Positions 1-8,669 are shown, counted from the first letter of the stretch. The stretch is 64,000 nt of DNA from PALSA-1316 sp964499365 (GCA_964499365.1 CAZCKU010000002.1:186001-250000), one strand, 5' to 3'. The notes: generated by a model not told the origin, from the letters alone. Numbers and translations are program-made.

Positions 1-80
1 ATCGCCTCGGCACGGCTGTAAGTGTCGATGACCTCAAAGCCTTCAAAGGGTCCCTCCGCAATAACGTCGCCGGTTTTCAT
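1..80 (-). CDS. partial hypothetical protein, DUF6573-like start
   Basis: Only the first 26 codons lie in the window; the gene runs off the left edge. It starts at the ATG read from position 80, with AAAGGAG about 8 bases upstream. The visible peptide begins MKTGDVIAEGPFEGFEVI and continues DTYSRAEA. This kind of start recalls small plasmid and phage proteins annotated DUF6573, but the diagnostic part is cut off, so the family is a guess from memory. It is the last gene of a run of five small minus-strand genes beginning near 1508. Confidence 0.5.
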   Translation of the reverse strand, partial: MKTGDVIAEGPFEGFEVIDTYSRAEA

Positions 81-144
81 GATAGCTCTCCTTTCAGTCT
101 GACAAGATTCCTTCGAGTGCTCATCCATAGGATCAGGCCCCTTG

Positions 145-606
145 TCATCTCCAGTCCTCATCTCTTTTGTCGAGTTCCTCCCACATATGACCGTCTCCGT
201 CGAACTTGATCCAGATACACTGCTTATTTGCTGCGAACTCCAGAACCTTTATGAAAGATTCCGAGAAACCGTCAGCCCGTAAAACCGCAAGGTATTCTTC
301 CTGATCCTTAAAATCCTCTGCGATTTCAGGAGGTGCCGGCACATATACGAAGGCACCGTACTCGTTAGGATAAGCCAGGACCTCAGTGCTTCTACCCTCG
401 CCAGATACCTCATTTAGCAAATCCATGTCCAAAGGCCTGACGTGGATAGTGCTGCAATCGAGAATGTTGTGTATGCCTTCTATTTTCTCCAGTTCATTGA
501 TCACAGCCGGTATTTCAAAGAATTCGATAGCGTCCCTTACGGCGTATATGACACCGATAGGGTCTTTCGGGACGAAATCATCAGGAACTTCTACGATAAA
601 TTTCAT
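145..606 (-). CDS. hypothetical protein, DUF5983-like C-terminus
   Basis: A 153-residue acidic soluble protein with no signal peptide or membrane segment. The C-terminal third (G-F-S-E-S-F-I, then I-W-I-K-F-D-G-D-G) resembles DUF5983, a small domain found in plasmid and phage genes of unknown function; the N-terminal half is not recognised. GGAAAAG lies about 9 bases before the ATG. It sits in a five-gene minus-strand cluster of small proteins, 18 bases after the 52-residue gene, and is probably co-transcribed with it. Function unknown. Confidence 0.6.
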   Translation of the reverse strand: MKFIVEVPDDFVPKDPIGVIYAVRDAIEFFEIPAVINELEKIEGIHNILDCSTIHVRPLDMDLLNEVSGEGRSTEVLAYPNEYGAFVYVPAPPEIAEDFKDQEEYLAVLRADGFSESFIKVLEFAANKQCIWIKFDGDGHMWEELDKRDEDWR

Positions 607-624
607 CTGCTTTTCCTTTCTTCC

Positions 625-783
625 CTATAGCTTCTCGATGTCGAGGATCTGGAAGCTGCCCGGATAATATTCCCCATCTGTGGCGCAATCGAGATCCTCG
701 ACTATCTTCGCCGCTTCGTCTCGCGATTGGGCCTCAACAGTTTTCGTGAATTTGCATTCCCACGTGATATTGAATTCAGGCAT
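625..783 (-). CDS. small hypothetical protein, 52 aa
   Basis: A complete 52-codon reading frame starting at the ATG read from 783, preceded by a strong AGGAGG at the right distance. The peptide begins MPEFNITWECKFTKTVEAQS, is acidic, and ends D-I-E-K-L. The alternation of charged and hydrophobic residues looks like a small folded alpha/beta domain rather than random sequence. No family is recognised. The ribosome binding site, tight packing between neighbours and shared direction support a real gene. Confidence 0.6.
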   Translation of the reverse strand: MPEFNITWECKFTKTVEAQSRDEAAKIVEDLDCATDGEYYPGSFQILDIEKL

Positions 784-792
784 GCGAACCTC

Positions 793-1098
793 CTATGTGC
801 AATAAGGTGTTGCGAACAGGCAGTATTTCCGCCTTCCGATCTTTATGCTTTCAAAGGGGGCACTGCCGGCGAACTCTACCAGATGATCAAAAGCAGTCTC
901 GAAGTCCAGGGCTGTAGGTGCCTGCGAGTGAAAACCCTGTCGTATCTTCTCTTTGACCTCGATGGCCTCCAGATGCATGTCGAGTCCATTGATTCTGATG
1001 TGCGTTTGCAGCCTCGCCCTTGGGTCCTCGGTCGGCCCCGTTTTCTCCCATGCATCCTCTGGGATGAACATGGTAAATGGGGTGTTTGCGTTATGCAT
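793..1098 (-). CDS. hypothetical protein, 101 aa
   Basis: The frame is open further upstream, but the start was placed at the ATG read from 1098 because AAAGGAGG lies about 9 bases before it, while the longer frame lacks such a site. The product begins MHNANTPFTMFIPEDAWEKT. It has no membrane segment or cysteine cluster and no family is recognised. Only 9 bases separate it from the downstream 52-residue gene, so the two are probably translated from one message. Confidence 0.55.
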   Translation of the reverse strand: MHNANTPFTMFIPEDAWEKTGPTEDPRARLQTHIRINGLDMHLEAIEVKEKIRQGFHSQAPTALDFETAFDHLVEFAGSAPFESIKIGRRKYCLFATPYCT

Positions 1099-1133
1099 CG
1101 ACTGATTCCTCCTTTCTAATAGAATGTTTCTCC

Positions 1134-1508
1134 TTAGCTTCCGGTTTTCCAGCGGAAATCCCTGCATAAATAAGCACTGAGACTATAAATCTCGGCACCT
1201 GCTGTTCCGCACTCAAGAGACAGTTTGCAGTCATCACAGGACGGCTGCGTAAGAATCACGAGCCTTATCGCTGTCATATCGATGCTGAAATCGCAGGGCG
1301 CGGAGCAGTAAATCTTCTCTATATGGGAGCCCTGCGCTCCTGCCAATGAAATGTCGTACTTTGCCGGAGGAGAAAGCAGGGCATCATGGCGTGTTGTCAC
1401 CTTTGTTCGTAGCGTGCCCTCCCTCTTGCATCTGGGGCAGATGAACTGCTCGGGGAGAAGCAAAGATCGCGAATTGTTCCTCAATGAATCTGACAGACCA
1501 GTGAACAT
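1134..1508 (-). CDS. small cysteine-containing protein, possible zinc-binding fold
   Basis: A 124-residue protein and the first gene of the small minus-strand cluster. An early C-P-R-C motif (about residues 24-27) and further cysteines in the second half (C-S-A-P-C, C-D-D-C) suggest metal-binding knuckles such as a zinc ribbon; this is inferred from cysteine spacing only. AAAGGAG precedes the ATG by about 11 bases. It diverges from the UvrD-like gene, the 240-base gap holding promoters for one or both directions. Function unknown. Confidence 0.6.
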   Translation of the reverse strand: MFTGLSDSLRNNSRSLLLPEQFICPRCKREGTLRTKVTTRHDALLSPPAKYDISLAGAQGSHIEKIYCSAPCDFSIDMTAIRLVILTQPSCDDCKLSLECGTAGAEIYSLSAYLCRDFRWKTGS

Positions 1509-1615
1509 GTTTCTTCACACTCCTTTCTTTTTTTATGGCACAACTGGACGCTCACGAAGTCCCCGATATTGGCTATTGCTCGGATAAAGCCTGGGGGCTA
1601 CTTATTAATTGAAAC

Positions 1616-1644
1616 TTGTGGATTTTGTGAACCTCGTTTACAAT
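1616..1644 (+). promoter_or_regulatory. candidate sigma-70 promoter for the UvrD-like gene
   Basis: TTGTGG at 1616 and TACAAT at 1639 are separated by exactly 17 bases and point toward the UvrD-like gene about 105 bases downstream. The -10 box matches five of six consensus positions, the -35 box only its first three. It is the best match in this divergent gap, but a promoter read by eye is weak evidence. Confidence 0.35.
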
Positions 1645-1750
1645 AAAAATCAAAAGTTAGGCATCCTCTGAAACTCGGTATAAATTCCGCTTTTTTAACG
1701 ACTGTACGACAGGAATGCCTGACAACATCAAAGGAATTCTTCCCCAATAA

Positions 1751-3628
1751 ATGCTAAAAGGACTGAATCAAGAACAGAAAGCTGCGGTCGAGCACTTCGG
1801 CTCACCCTTATTGCTCCTGGCCGGTGCAGGCAGCGGCAAGACCAAGGTCCTTACGCATAAGATCGGCTATCTCATCAGGGAGAAAGGCATTAAACCTCAC
1901 CGTATCCTCGCCATCACCTTCACAAAAAAGGCTGCCCAGGAAATGGCTGGCCGTGTCGAAAAGATGCTTGACATAAAACCCAGATCCGTCAGCACGTTTC
2001 ATTCGTTCTGCGTCAGGGTTCTCAGGGAGGATATAGCTGTCCTCGGCAGGAACTTCGACAAGAAGTTCATCATCTACGACCAGACGGACACCAAAAAGAC
2101 GCTGAAGGACATTCTGAAGCGGTTCAATCTTGATCCCAAGGAAGCTGCAGACGCGCAGAATACCATATCAAAGGCCAAGCAGACATACAGGGGCGACATA
2201 GTGGGATACATCTCATCCCTGCCTTTCCCCCAAAACCAGTATGCGGAAGTGGCTAATGCCTATCAACGAAGTCTTGAGCAATCAAACGCACTGGACTACG
2301 ACGACCTGATCCACTACACTACCCATCTTTTCGTGAACAAACCCGAGACCCTCGCGAAATGGCAGGACCGATATGATTTTCTTATGGTGGATGAGTTCCA
2401 GGACACCAACGAGATCCAGTACTCCCTAATCAGGCTACTTTCGCGTAAGAACAGAAACAATATCTTTGTGGTCGGGGATCCTTTCCAGACAATCTACACC
2501 TGGCGAGGGGCAGTCCCGGAGAACATCCTGAAATTCGGTCGGGAGTTCGGGGCCACTGAGATGCGGCTTGAAAAGAACTACCGATCAACCAGAAAGATCC
2601 TCGATGTCGCCAATATCGTAATCGGTAAGGTAGACCGTATGTGGGCGGACAAAGTCCTTACGCTTCACACCGACAAGGAAGAGGAAGGGGATGTAGAATA
2701 CCGTGACTCAGCTGACCATGACTCGGAAAACAGGCATATCGCCGAAAAGATAAGAGATCTCGCCTCAACCTATTCCTATTCGGATATTGCCATCCTCATC
2801 CGCATGAGCTTCCTCTCCCGGGGTCTGGAAAGCAGCTTCATGCAGTATGGCATTCCCTACGAGATCGTCAGAGGTCTGGCGTTTTATGAAAGGGCCGAGG
2901 TGAAGGATCTGCTCTGCTACCTTAGGCTTATGGCCAACACCAAGGACAGGGCGGCCTTCGATAGGGTAGTCAACACGCCGGCGAGGGGGATCGGAAAGAA
3001 GGCCATCTCAGTGATTGCGGAGAACTTTAAGACCGACTGGATACAGGCTCTCAGAGATGCCGAGCTTTCCAGGAGACAAAGGGTCAATGCAGATGCGCTC
3101 ATCGGTATACTGTCGAAACACGGAGATGCAGTGGAAGAAAAGCCATACACAGCCCTGATGAGCATAATCAAGGAACTGAACTATCTCGAATATCTGCAAG
3201 GGGAATACAAGGAAGACCATGAAGACCGCATAGAAAATGTCTCAGAACTCTGCAACGTGCTGCTGTCCGTTGAGACGGAGGGGAAGCTCTTCTCTGAGTT
3301 TATGGAAGACAGTCTTCTTGCCTCAGACCAGGACAGGATCAGCCAGGAAGAAAGCGTCAAGATTATGACGATACATGCTGCAAAGGGTCTTGAATGGCCG
3401 GTTGTCTTCCTTCCCGCAATGGAAGAGGGAATCTTCCCTTCTGAGAGGTCCATTATGAGCGGTGCAGCGCTTGAAGAAGAGAGGCGGCTCTTCTATGTGG
3501 CATGTACAAGGGCGAAGGAAGGGCTCTACCTTTCGTCCGCTGACTACAGGATGAAGTTTGGGAGAACATCCCCAATGCTGCCGTCACGTTATATCGACGA
3601 GATAAAGGGAAGTTATAGCAGGAAGTGA
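1751..3628 (+). CDS. uvrD: UvrD/PcrA-like superfamily 1A DNA helicase
   Basis: A 625-residue ATP-dependent 3'-5' DNA helicase of the UvrD/Rep/PcrA family, shorter than the usual 700-750. All core motifs are visible: Walker A GAGSGKT at residues 25-31, the F-T-K-K-A-A-Q-E-M motif Ia, motif II V-D-E-F-Q-D-T, Q-T-I-Y-T-W-R-G (motif III), Y-R-S-T-R-K, and the C-terminal H-A-A-K-G-L-E-W and Y-V-A-C-T-R-A-K. The protein ends soon after the last motif, so the C-terminal RNA-polymerase/UvrB-interacting tail of UvrD is absent. It is a lone plus-strand gene between minus-strand blocks. Probable roles are plasmid replication or repair. No strong ribosome binding site precedes the ATG. Confidence 0.95.
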   Translation: MLKGLNQEQKAAVEHFGSPLLLLAGAGSGKTKVLTHKIGYLIREKGIKPHRILAITFTKKAAQEMAGRVEKMLDIKPRSVSTFHSFCVRVLREDIAVLGRNFDKKFIIYDQTDTKKTLKDILKRFNLDPKEAADAQNTISKAKQTYRGDIVGYISSLPFPQNQYAEVANAYQRSLEQSNALDYDDLIHYTTHLFVNKPETLAKWQDRYDFLMVDEFQDTNEIQYSLIRLLSRKNRNNIFVVGDPFQTIYTWRGAVPENILKFGREFGATEMRLEKNYRSTRKILDVANIVIGKVDRMWADKVLTLHTDKEEEGDVEYRDSADHDSENRHIAEKIRDLASTYSYSDIAILIRMSFLSRGLESSFMQYGIPYEIVRGLAFYERAEVKDLLCYLRLMANTKDRAAFDRVVNTPARGIGKKAISVIAENFKTDWIQALRDAELSRRQRVNADALIGILSKHGDAVEEKPYTALMSIIKELNYLEYLQGEYKEDHEDRIENVSELCNVLLSVETEGKLFSEFMEDSLLASDQDRISQEESVKIMTIHAAKGLEWPVVFLPAMEEGIFPSERSIMSGAALEEERRLFYVACTRAKEGLYLSSADYRMKFGRTSPMLPSRYIDEIKGSYSRK

Positions 3629-3683
3629 TCTTCGACACAGATTACAAACGTTCAGGCCCTTAAGTGCGTCCGGAAGTCTTTCT

Positions 3684-3729
3684 TTTTCCACCACTTTCAT
3701 GCTCTTATTATGCTTTTTGTGGTGGAAAA
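3684..3729. repeat. 11-bp inverted repeat downstream of uvrD
   Basis: TTTTCCACCAC at 3684 is matched by its exact reverse complement GTGGTGGAAAA at 3719, with a 24-base AT-rich loop. It lies between the convergent UvrD-like gene and the PIN/antitoxin pair and could act as a bidirectional terminator or protein-binding site. There is no uninterrupted T run immediately after either arm, so the terminator reading is tentative. Confidence 0.4.
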
Positions 3730-3853
3730 GTACAGGCGTCTTCTAATCGACAAAAATCTGTTTATCTCCTGCAGTCCAATGCATTCATACAGAGTTCTCT
3801 GGGTTGAGTGTTTTCTTGACATGAATACCTTGAGGGTACTACGAGTTTCCTAA

Positions 3854-4060
3854 TCAACGGGAAGGCTCTCTCTTCCTCTTTTTCATGTCTTCGACTATCT
3901 TCTCAATTGTGACACCTTTCAGAAGCTTCTTGCGCTCCTTCGTGTAGTCGCCCGCTCCCTTTTCATACATTAGAATAAATTTAGTAGCACCGGAATGACC
4001 AAGCTCCTTCACGAGCGCATTCCAGCCTTTTGTCCTTATTTCAGCAAGTGCTGTTCCCAT
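3854..4060 (-). CDS. antitoxin-like small protein paired with PIN toxin
   Basis: A 68-residue basic protein starting one base after the stop of the PIN-domain gene, with GGAGGTG about 7 bases upstream of the ATG. The pattern A-E-I-R-x-K-G-W-x-A-L-V-K-E-L-G, then G-A-G-D-Y-T-K-E-R, recalls small uncharacterised proteins commonly found next to PIN toxins, presumed antitoxins that bind and inhibit the nuclease. The order toxin first, antitoxin second is the reverse of most VapBC modules. Antitoxin function is inferred from context. Confidence 0.6.
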   Translation of the reverse strand: MGTALAEIRTKGWNALVKELGHSGATKFILMYEKGAGDYTKERKKLLKGVTIEKIVEDMKKRKREPSR

Positions 4061-4061
4061 T

Positions 4062-4526
4062 TTATTTCACCTCCAGTCCTGTAAATTCTGCCAAGCTTAT
4101 ACCATGCACGTTTATTGACTCTTTGTTCTTCCTGAAACAGTTGATTATAGCGTCATCGCACGTAATAAATAAATCTGCATTCGATTTTTCAGCGAGAGCA
4201 ACATGAAACGCATCGATATCACCAAACCCAAAACCCCTCAGTCTTTTCGCCCTCTCGACTGTTGATGTGTCGATCCCAACCGACTCCCCGGCCAATCGGA
4301 AATATGAATCTATGCGTTCCCTTCTTTGAATATAAGGATTCCGTCCATTTTCATACCTTAGGATGTCGGACACAACCAAGTTGTACCTGCCCGCCTCGAT
4401 TTGTTCCAAGATATAAATGAAGATACCGGTTTCAAGCTCTATTCTGCTCTGTGCCTGATCATCAAAGGGTCTATTATAGACACACAGATCAAGATAGATT
4501 TTCATTTTTCCCAATAGCTCCGTCAT
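4062..4526 (-). CDS. PIN-domain (VapC-like) ribonuclease toxin
   Basis: A PIN-domain protein of about 150 residues, a predicted Mg-dependent ribonuclease. It shows the early acidic strand (I-Y-L-D-L-C-V-Y-N-R-P-F-D-D), a central E, and the late acidic pairs F-G-D-I-D-A-F-H and I-T-C-D-D, which together form the usual four-acid site. Two starts are possible: the ATG read from 4526 with AAGG upstream, or the ATG seven codons later, giving the more usual MKIYLD start. PIN toxins typically cut tRNA or rRNA until neutralised; here the likely partner is the 68-residue gene immediately downstream. The pair would serve as a plasmid stabilisation module. Confidence 0.8.
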   Translation of the reverse strand: MTELLGKMKIYLDLCVYNRPFDDQAQSRIELETGIFIYILEQIEAGRYNLVVSDILRYENGRNPYIQRRERIDSYFRLAGESVGIDTSTVERAKRLRGFGFGDIDAFHVALAEKSNADLFITCDDAIINCFRKNKESINVHGISLAEFTGLEVK

Positions 4527-4603
4527 TATCGTACCTTCTATGTCTATATTCTATTATAATTCTCTTTTTCTTACACATAATTTAATCAAAATTATCCTTT
4601 CAT

Positions 4604-4642
4604 GGTAAGGCCGCGGAGGGAGGACCCTCTCACGGCCTTACC
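4604..4642. terminator. strong two-part hairpin after ssb
   Basis: GGTAAGGCCG at 4604 pairs perfectly with CGGCCTTACC ending at 4642, and the interior holds a second pairing (GAGGG with CCCTC). It lies 34 bases beyond the ssb stop on the minus strand, at the end of the long replication block, and in front of the PIN/antitoxin pair. The bases after the stem in the minus direction are A/T-rich but not a clean T run, so it may be a terminator or an mRNA-stabilising 3' structure. Confidence 0.5.
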
Positions 4643-4675
4643 TTACACTACTCGCATTCGCCGATAATTAAGAGC

Positions 4676-5068
4676 TTAGAACGGTTCGAGTTCGGTCGTC
4701 TCTTCGGGAACCGTTTCTTCAGAATGCTGGGCTCCGCCGCCGTTTCCCTTCCCTCCGCCCATGAACCTCACTGATTCGGCCACGATCTCCATCTTGCTGC
4801 GCTGCTGGCCGTCTGACTCCCATTTGCGTTCCTGGAGCCTCCCCTCTACGAGGGCCTTCCTGCCTTTTGCGAGGTACTGACTGCAATTCTCCGCCTGCTT
4901 GCCAAAGACAACAACGTCGATAAACAGAGTCTCGTCCTTATAACCGTCGCCGCTTTTGTGCTTCGTTGTTACCGCAACTCTGAAGTTGGCCACAGGCGTC
5001 CCCTGCGGGGTGTAGCGAAGCTCGGGGTCTTTGGTAAGGTTTCCGATCTGTATGACTTTGTTATACAT
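4676..5068 (-). CDS. ssb: single-stranded DNA-binding protein
   Basis: A 130-residue SSB. The first ~105 residues are the OB fold, with the typical start M-Y-N-K-V-I-Q-I-G-N-L-T-K-D-P-E, the R-Y-T-P-Q-G strand and F-I-D-V-V-V-F-G-K-Q-A-E. A short Gly-rich linker leads to an acidic tip E-L-E-P-F, equivalent to the D-I-P-F tip through which SSB recruits repair and replication partners. It coats single-stranded DNA during replication, repair and conjugative transfer. CGGGAGG precedes the ATG. It is the last gene of the replication block, 18 bases after the RecG-like gene. Confidence 0.95.
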   Translation of the reverse strand: MYNKVIQIGNLTKDPELRYTPQGTPVANFRVAVTTKHKSGDGYKDETLFIDVVVFGKQAENCSQYLAKGRKALVEGRLQERKWESDGQQRSKMEIVAESVRFMGGGKGNGGGAQHSEETVPEETTELEPF

Positions 5069-5086
5069 GCTGTTATATCCTCCCGG

Positions 5087-6883
5087 TTAATTTATATTAC
5101 TTGTTGCCATCTCTGAATGAAGGTCTTCAATCACCATGTCAACGACCTTCTTGTAAATGCTCACGCTCGGAAGCTTGAACATGTTGCCACTCTGTTCCCG
5201 GCCGAAGGTGTCTCCCCATCCTCTGGAGTCAGTATCCTTCTCAGCCAGCTCAAAGCCGTCATGGACGGACTCAAGGAGCTTGAGACGCTCTTCAGCCTCG
5301 AGATTCTTGAACATGAAATAGCAGAACGACCTGTTGCCCCTCCTGCCTATTCTGCCTCTGAGCTGGTGCAGGGCAGACAGTCCGAAACATTCAGCCCCTG
5401 AGACTATCAGGATGGATGCTTCCGGGATATCGATGCCGGTCTCGATCAGGGATGTTGCAACGAGAATCCGTTTTTCCATCGACGTCCTGAACTCCGACAC
5501 GATATCCTCTTTCCCATCGGTCTTACCATGAACAAAGAGCGTCTCTCCCGGAAATGTCTTTTCCCAGAACTCCTTTGACGCTTCGACCGACTTGTACTCC
5601 CCCTTTTCGTCATCGACCAGAGGATAAACGACAAGGGCCTTGCCTCCACTGTCGACCACGTCCCTGATATGTGAGAGGATTTCCGGCGTATAAGACTTCG
5701 AGACCACCTTCGTCACGACTTCACGCTTAAACGGAAGGGCGTTGAGCGTCGAGATATCTATCGCTCCCTGGTAGATCAGACTTACCGTCCGAGGAATCGG
5801 CGTCGCTGTCAACTGCAGGGCATGGGCCCCAAGGGCTATCTGCGTTCTCTGTGAAACGCCAAACCGGTGCTGCTCGTCAATGACTACCAGCCCCACGTCA
5901 TCGAACTTCCTGTTCAGAAGCGCATGTGTCCCGATTATGATCCTTGCCTCTCCGGTTTTCTCCCTGCCCGTGCAAAGTCCCACATTCTCCTCGCCGAAGA
6001 GTTGCGAAAACTTCTCGAAGTGCTGTCGGGCAAGTACAGTGGAGGGAGTAAGGACAAGGGTCCGGTATCCGCAACACATGCAGGCATATGCCGCGGCCTG
6101 ACTTACAACTGTTTTACCCGAAGATACGTCTCCCACCAAAATGCGCCTCATGGCGTCTCCGGTCGCCATATCAGCCAGTATCTCACCAATGGTTTTGACC
6201 TGGTCGCCCGTCAACTCAAAAGGCAGTCTTTCAATAAAAGGCTGAATGTCCACGTCAATGAGAGGGGCAGAAGGTTTTCTGACGGCAGACAACCTCTTCT
6301 TCAACTCAAAGACCTCCCTATAGGCAAGCCTCAGGAAGGGTCGTGCATCCGGGATCTGGTAGGGCCTGTGAATCTGCTGGAGGGCTTCCCTGATAGTGGG
6401 GAAGTCCCTCCGCGCCAAAACCTCTGTGGGCACCTCGTCCTCGCTCGTGGACATGCACTTTCTCGCTGCTTCCCATATATGGTCCCTGAACCTCCTCTGT
6501 CCGACTCCTCCCGGTGTTTTGTATATCGGGCATACAAGGCCGGTCTGATCAGGGAACCCGGGCTGATAGAACGTCCAGAAGTCTTTTTCCTTCTTCGGAG
6601 CTCCCCACATGCTGATGTAGCCGCCCCTCTCGAATTTCCTCAGGTGCCAGTCAGTGTAGTGAAAGTATTTGACGAAGAAGTTACCACCGTCACCTATCAT
6701 GGAGACGACAAGCACCTTCTTGCCGGTCCAGGTCTCTTCTTCGCCGATCTTGTCAGGACAGCCCCTGAAGAGCACCTTCTCCCCCTTCTTGAACTGTCCT
6801 ACGGGAACATGCTTTCTTCGGTCTTCATAGCGAAGGGGAAGATAGCCGAAGGGATCGATATCAGGCAGCCGCCGTTTTGCCAT
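5087..6883 (-). CDS. recG: RecG-like superfamily 2 DNA helicase
   Basis: A 598-residue ATP-dependent helicase related to RecG, which remodels stalled forks and Holliday junctions. Visible motifs are G-D-V-S-S-G-K-T (Walker A), D-E-Q-H-R-F-G-V (motif II, diagnostic for RecG/PriA relatives), T-A-T-P-I-P-R-T (motif III), and L-H-Q-L-R-G-R-I-G-R-R-G (motif VI). It is shorter than chromosomal RecG (~690) and the N-terminal wedge region is divergent. The start was placed at the ATG read from 6883 because CAGGAGG lies just upstream; an in-frame ATG 11 codons earlier has no such site. It lies between an unknown 204-residue gene and ssb. Confidence 0.9.
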   Translation of the reverse strand: MAKRRLPDIDPFGYLPLRYEDRRKHVPVGQFKKGEKVLFRGCPDKIGEEETWTGKKVLVVSMIGDGGNFFVKYFHYTDWHLRKFERGGYISMWGAPKKEKDFWTFYQPGFPDQTGLVCPIYKTPGGVGQRRFRDHIWEAARKCMSTSEDEVPTEVLARRDFPTIREALQQIHRPYQIPDARPFLRLAYREVFELKKRLSAVRKPSAPLIDVDIQPFIERLPFELTGDQVKTIGEILADMATGDAMRRILVGDVSSGKTVVSQAAAYACMCCGYRTLVLTPSTVLARQHFEKFSQLFGEENVGLCTGREKTGEARIIIGTHALLNRKFDDVGLVVIDEQHRFGVSQRTQIALGAHALQLTATPIPRTVSLIYQGAIDISTLNALPFKREVVTKVVSKSYTPEILSHIRDVVDSGGKALVVYPLVDDEKGEYKSVEASKEFWEKTFPGETLFVHGKTDGKEDIVSEFRTSMEKRILVATSLIETGIDIPEASILIVSGAECFGLSALHQLRGRIGRRGNRSFCYFMFKNLEAEERLKLLESVHDGFELAEKDTDSRGWGDTFGREQSGNMFKLPSVSIYKKVVDMVIEDLHSEMATSNIN

Positions 6884-6949
6884 CAATTCCTCCTGACGTT
6901 TGTGACAGGCATGCAACCAACCACTCCTTGAAAGCAGCCTTCGCCGTCA

Positions 6950-7564
6950 TCATGCAGCCTCCTGTTTATTGAGGCCCGCCATGTGCTGATAGAGTTCGGC
7001 CCTTGTCTTACTGTCGAGGCCTCTATCCAACCGAATTTTCTTCCAGATGACGGTCCTTTCCTCAACGGATACTGACTTATCGAGCATCTGCATGTACCCG
7101 ACCTTGTCGTCGCCCTTCTTTCCGTCGACTTCAGTTGGAGTGGAGGGTTCACGCTGTTCGCCTTCAGGCCCGGCTTTTTCATTTTCCTGCCCTGCCTCCG
7201 CGATTTCGGATATATGCGGCGATGAGCCGTTGTCATTGAGGGCATGCTCAGTTACTTCGGCCAATGTATCCACTTCGGACACAAACCCGAGTTCCCTCAG
7301 TATCACGTCGCAAGTCTTCACTCCAAAGACCGCGCCAAGAGCGAAAAGGTTCACGACGGCCTTCCCAATCGCCCTCTCGACAGCCTCTTTGCCTCCATAC
7401 TCGCTTAGGTCGAGGTCGAGGGGAATCTCAGCCCTGGCCTTGTCCGAGTGGCAGAGGAGGTCAAAAAGGTTGGTCCTTATTCTGGCCATGAATTTCTCGG
7501 CTTCCTCATGGGTCTGTTCCCTGACTTTCCCCGAGGCGGCCTCTTCTAAAATCTTGATATCCAT
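6950..7564 (-). CDS. hypothetical protein, 204 aa, in replication block
   Basis: An unrecognised 204-residue protein. The first ~100 residues look helical and globular (E-E-A-E-K-F-M-A-R-I-R-T-N-L-F-D-L-L, then a G-K-A-V-V-N-L-F-A-L-G-A-V-F-G segment); residues ~110-150 are a charged low-complexity linker; the last ~50 are again helical. AAAGGAGG lies 6-7 bases before the ATG. Its place between the DnaN clamp and the RecG-like helicase suggests a replication or recombination accessory role, but no motif supports a specific function. Confidence 0.75.
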   Translation of the reverse strand: MDIKILEEAASGKVREQTHEEAEKFMARIRTNLFDLLCHSDKARAEIPLDLDLSEYGGKEAVERAIGKAVVNLFALGAVFGVKTCDVILRELGFVSEVDTLAEVTEHALNDNGSSPHISEIAEAGQENEKAGPEGEQREPSTPTEVDGKKGDDKVGYMQMLDKSVSVEERTVIWKKIRLDRGLDSKTRAELYQHMAGLNKQEAA

Positions 7565-7583
7565 TAAAGCCTCCTTTCTTGGT

Positions 7584-8669
7584 TTATATCCTCATAGGCA
7601 TGATCACGTTCTTGTGGTTACCGTCACCGGTCGCATAAAGGACGGTGGGAGTCACTTCGCTTTTGAGCGTGATGGTCACCTTATCGCCGTCGATTGCATT
7701 CAACGTCTCCATCAGGAACGCCGAGTTGAAACCAACGGTCATTTTGTCCCCGGAGTACTCGCAGCCGATCTTGTCGATTGCATCTCCGGTGTCCGAATGA
7801 GAGGCGGAGAGGTCCAGTTCCTTCTCTACAAACTCGATTCTAATGGCATGAGTTTGGCGGTTCATCAGAGAAACTCTCTTTATGCTACGGTAGAATTCCT
7901 CCCTGTCCACAACAACAGTTTTGTCGTTTTCGGCCGGAATGACTCCCTCATAGGCAGGAAAAGCCCCTTCGACGTTCCTTGCAACGAACTGGATGTCGTC
8001 TACACTGAAGAGGGTATGGTTCTTGCCAAGAGTAATCTCCACATCGCCTTCACCTGAGAGGAACTTCTTCAATTCCCGCAGAGCCCTGGCAGGAACTATG
8101 ACCTTCGTCTCCTCAATACTGTCTTTTATGGTCTCACGCACAATCGCCAGCCTGTGTCCGTCAGTGGCCACCACGTTTAAAACCTTATCCTTGACGTGAA
8201 ATAGAAGCCCATTGAGAACATAACGGGTGTCATTGTCTCCCGCCGCATAGCTCGTCTTTCGTATTACATCTCCCAGTGTCTTCTTGGAGACAGAAAACTT
8301 CTTTCCCCCGTCCACGGCAGGCCATGCCGGGAACTCCTTCATGTCGAGACAGGCAATTTTGTAGGTCGCCCCTCCGGACTGGACCTTCAGGGTATTTTTT
8401 GCAAGACTGAAGGAGATTTCTCCGTCAAGCTCCTTTACGATCTCATATAGTTTCCTGCCCGGCACACAGACTCCTCCGCCTTCAGTCACAACCGCTTCCA
8501 AGGGTTCGGCTACGGTTATCGCAAGGTCCGATGCTGCAATGCCGCTTCTGCCGCCATCACATTTGATGAGGACGTGGCTCAGTACAGGCATTGTGCCTTT
8601 ACATTCGACGATGCCCTGGACAAGCGAGAGTTTCTTGCTTAACTCCCCCTGATCTATCTTGAATTCCAT
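7584..8669 (-). CDS. dnaN: DNA polymerase III beta subunit (sliding clamp)
   Basis: A 361-residue beta clamp, close to the normal ~366. It forms the ring that tethers DNA polymerase and other enzymes to DNA. Diagnostic stretches are L-S-H-V-L-I-K-C-D-G, the G-L-L-F-H-V and V-A-T-D-G-H-R-L-A core, G-E-G-D-V-E-I-T-L, and the C-terminal V-I-M-P-M-R-I, which matches the usual V-x-M-P-M-R ending. GGAGG stands before the ATG. It follows the Rad50-like gene after a hairpin. A second, more divergent clamp gene lies 11 kb upstream in the same strand block, so this element codes for two clamp types in addition to the host's own. Confidence 0.95.
   Translation of the reverse strand: MEFKIDQGELSKKLSLVQGIVECKGTMPVLSHVLIKCDGGRSGIAASDLAITVAEPLEAVVTEGGGVCVPGRKLYEIVKELDGEISFSLAKNTLKVQSGGATYKIACLDMKEFPAWPAVDGGKKFSVSKKTLGDVIRKTSYAAGDNDTRYVLNGLLFHVKDKVLNVVATDGHRLAIVRETIKDSIEETKVIVPARALRELKKFLSGEGDVEITLGKNHTLFSVDDIQFVARNVEGAFPAYEGVIPAENDKTVVVDREEFYRSIKRVSLMNRQTHAIRIEFVEKELDLSASHSDTGDAIDKIGCEYSGDKMTVGFNSAFLMETLNAIDGDKVTITLKSEVTPTVLYATGDGNHKNVIMPMRI

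Noticed and set aside
5867..6931. 354-codon plus-strand frame
   Set aside because: Antisense of the RecG-like helicase, whose motifs are unmistakable on the other strand.
7047..8057. 336-codon plus-strand frame
   Set aside because: It is the antisense of dnaN and the 204-residue gene, has no ribosome binding site and a low-complexity serine-rich translation.
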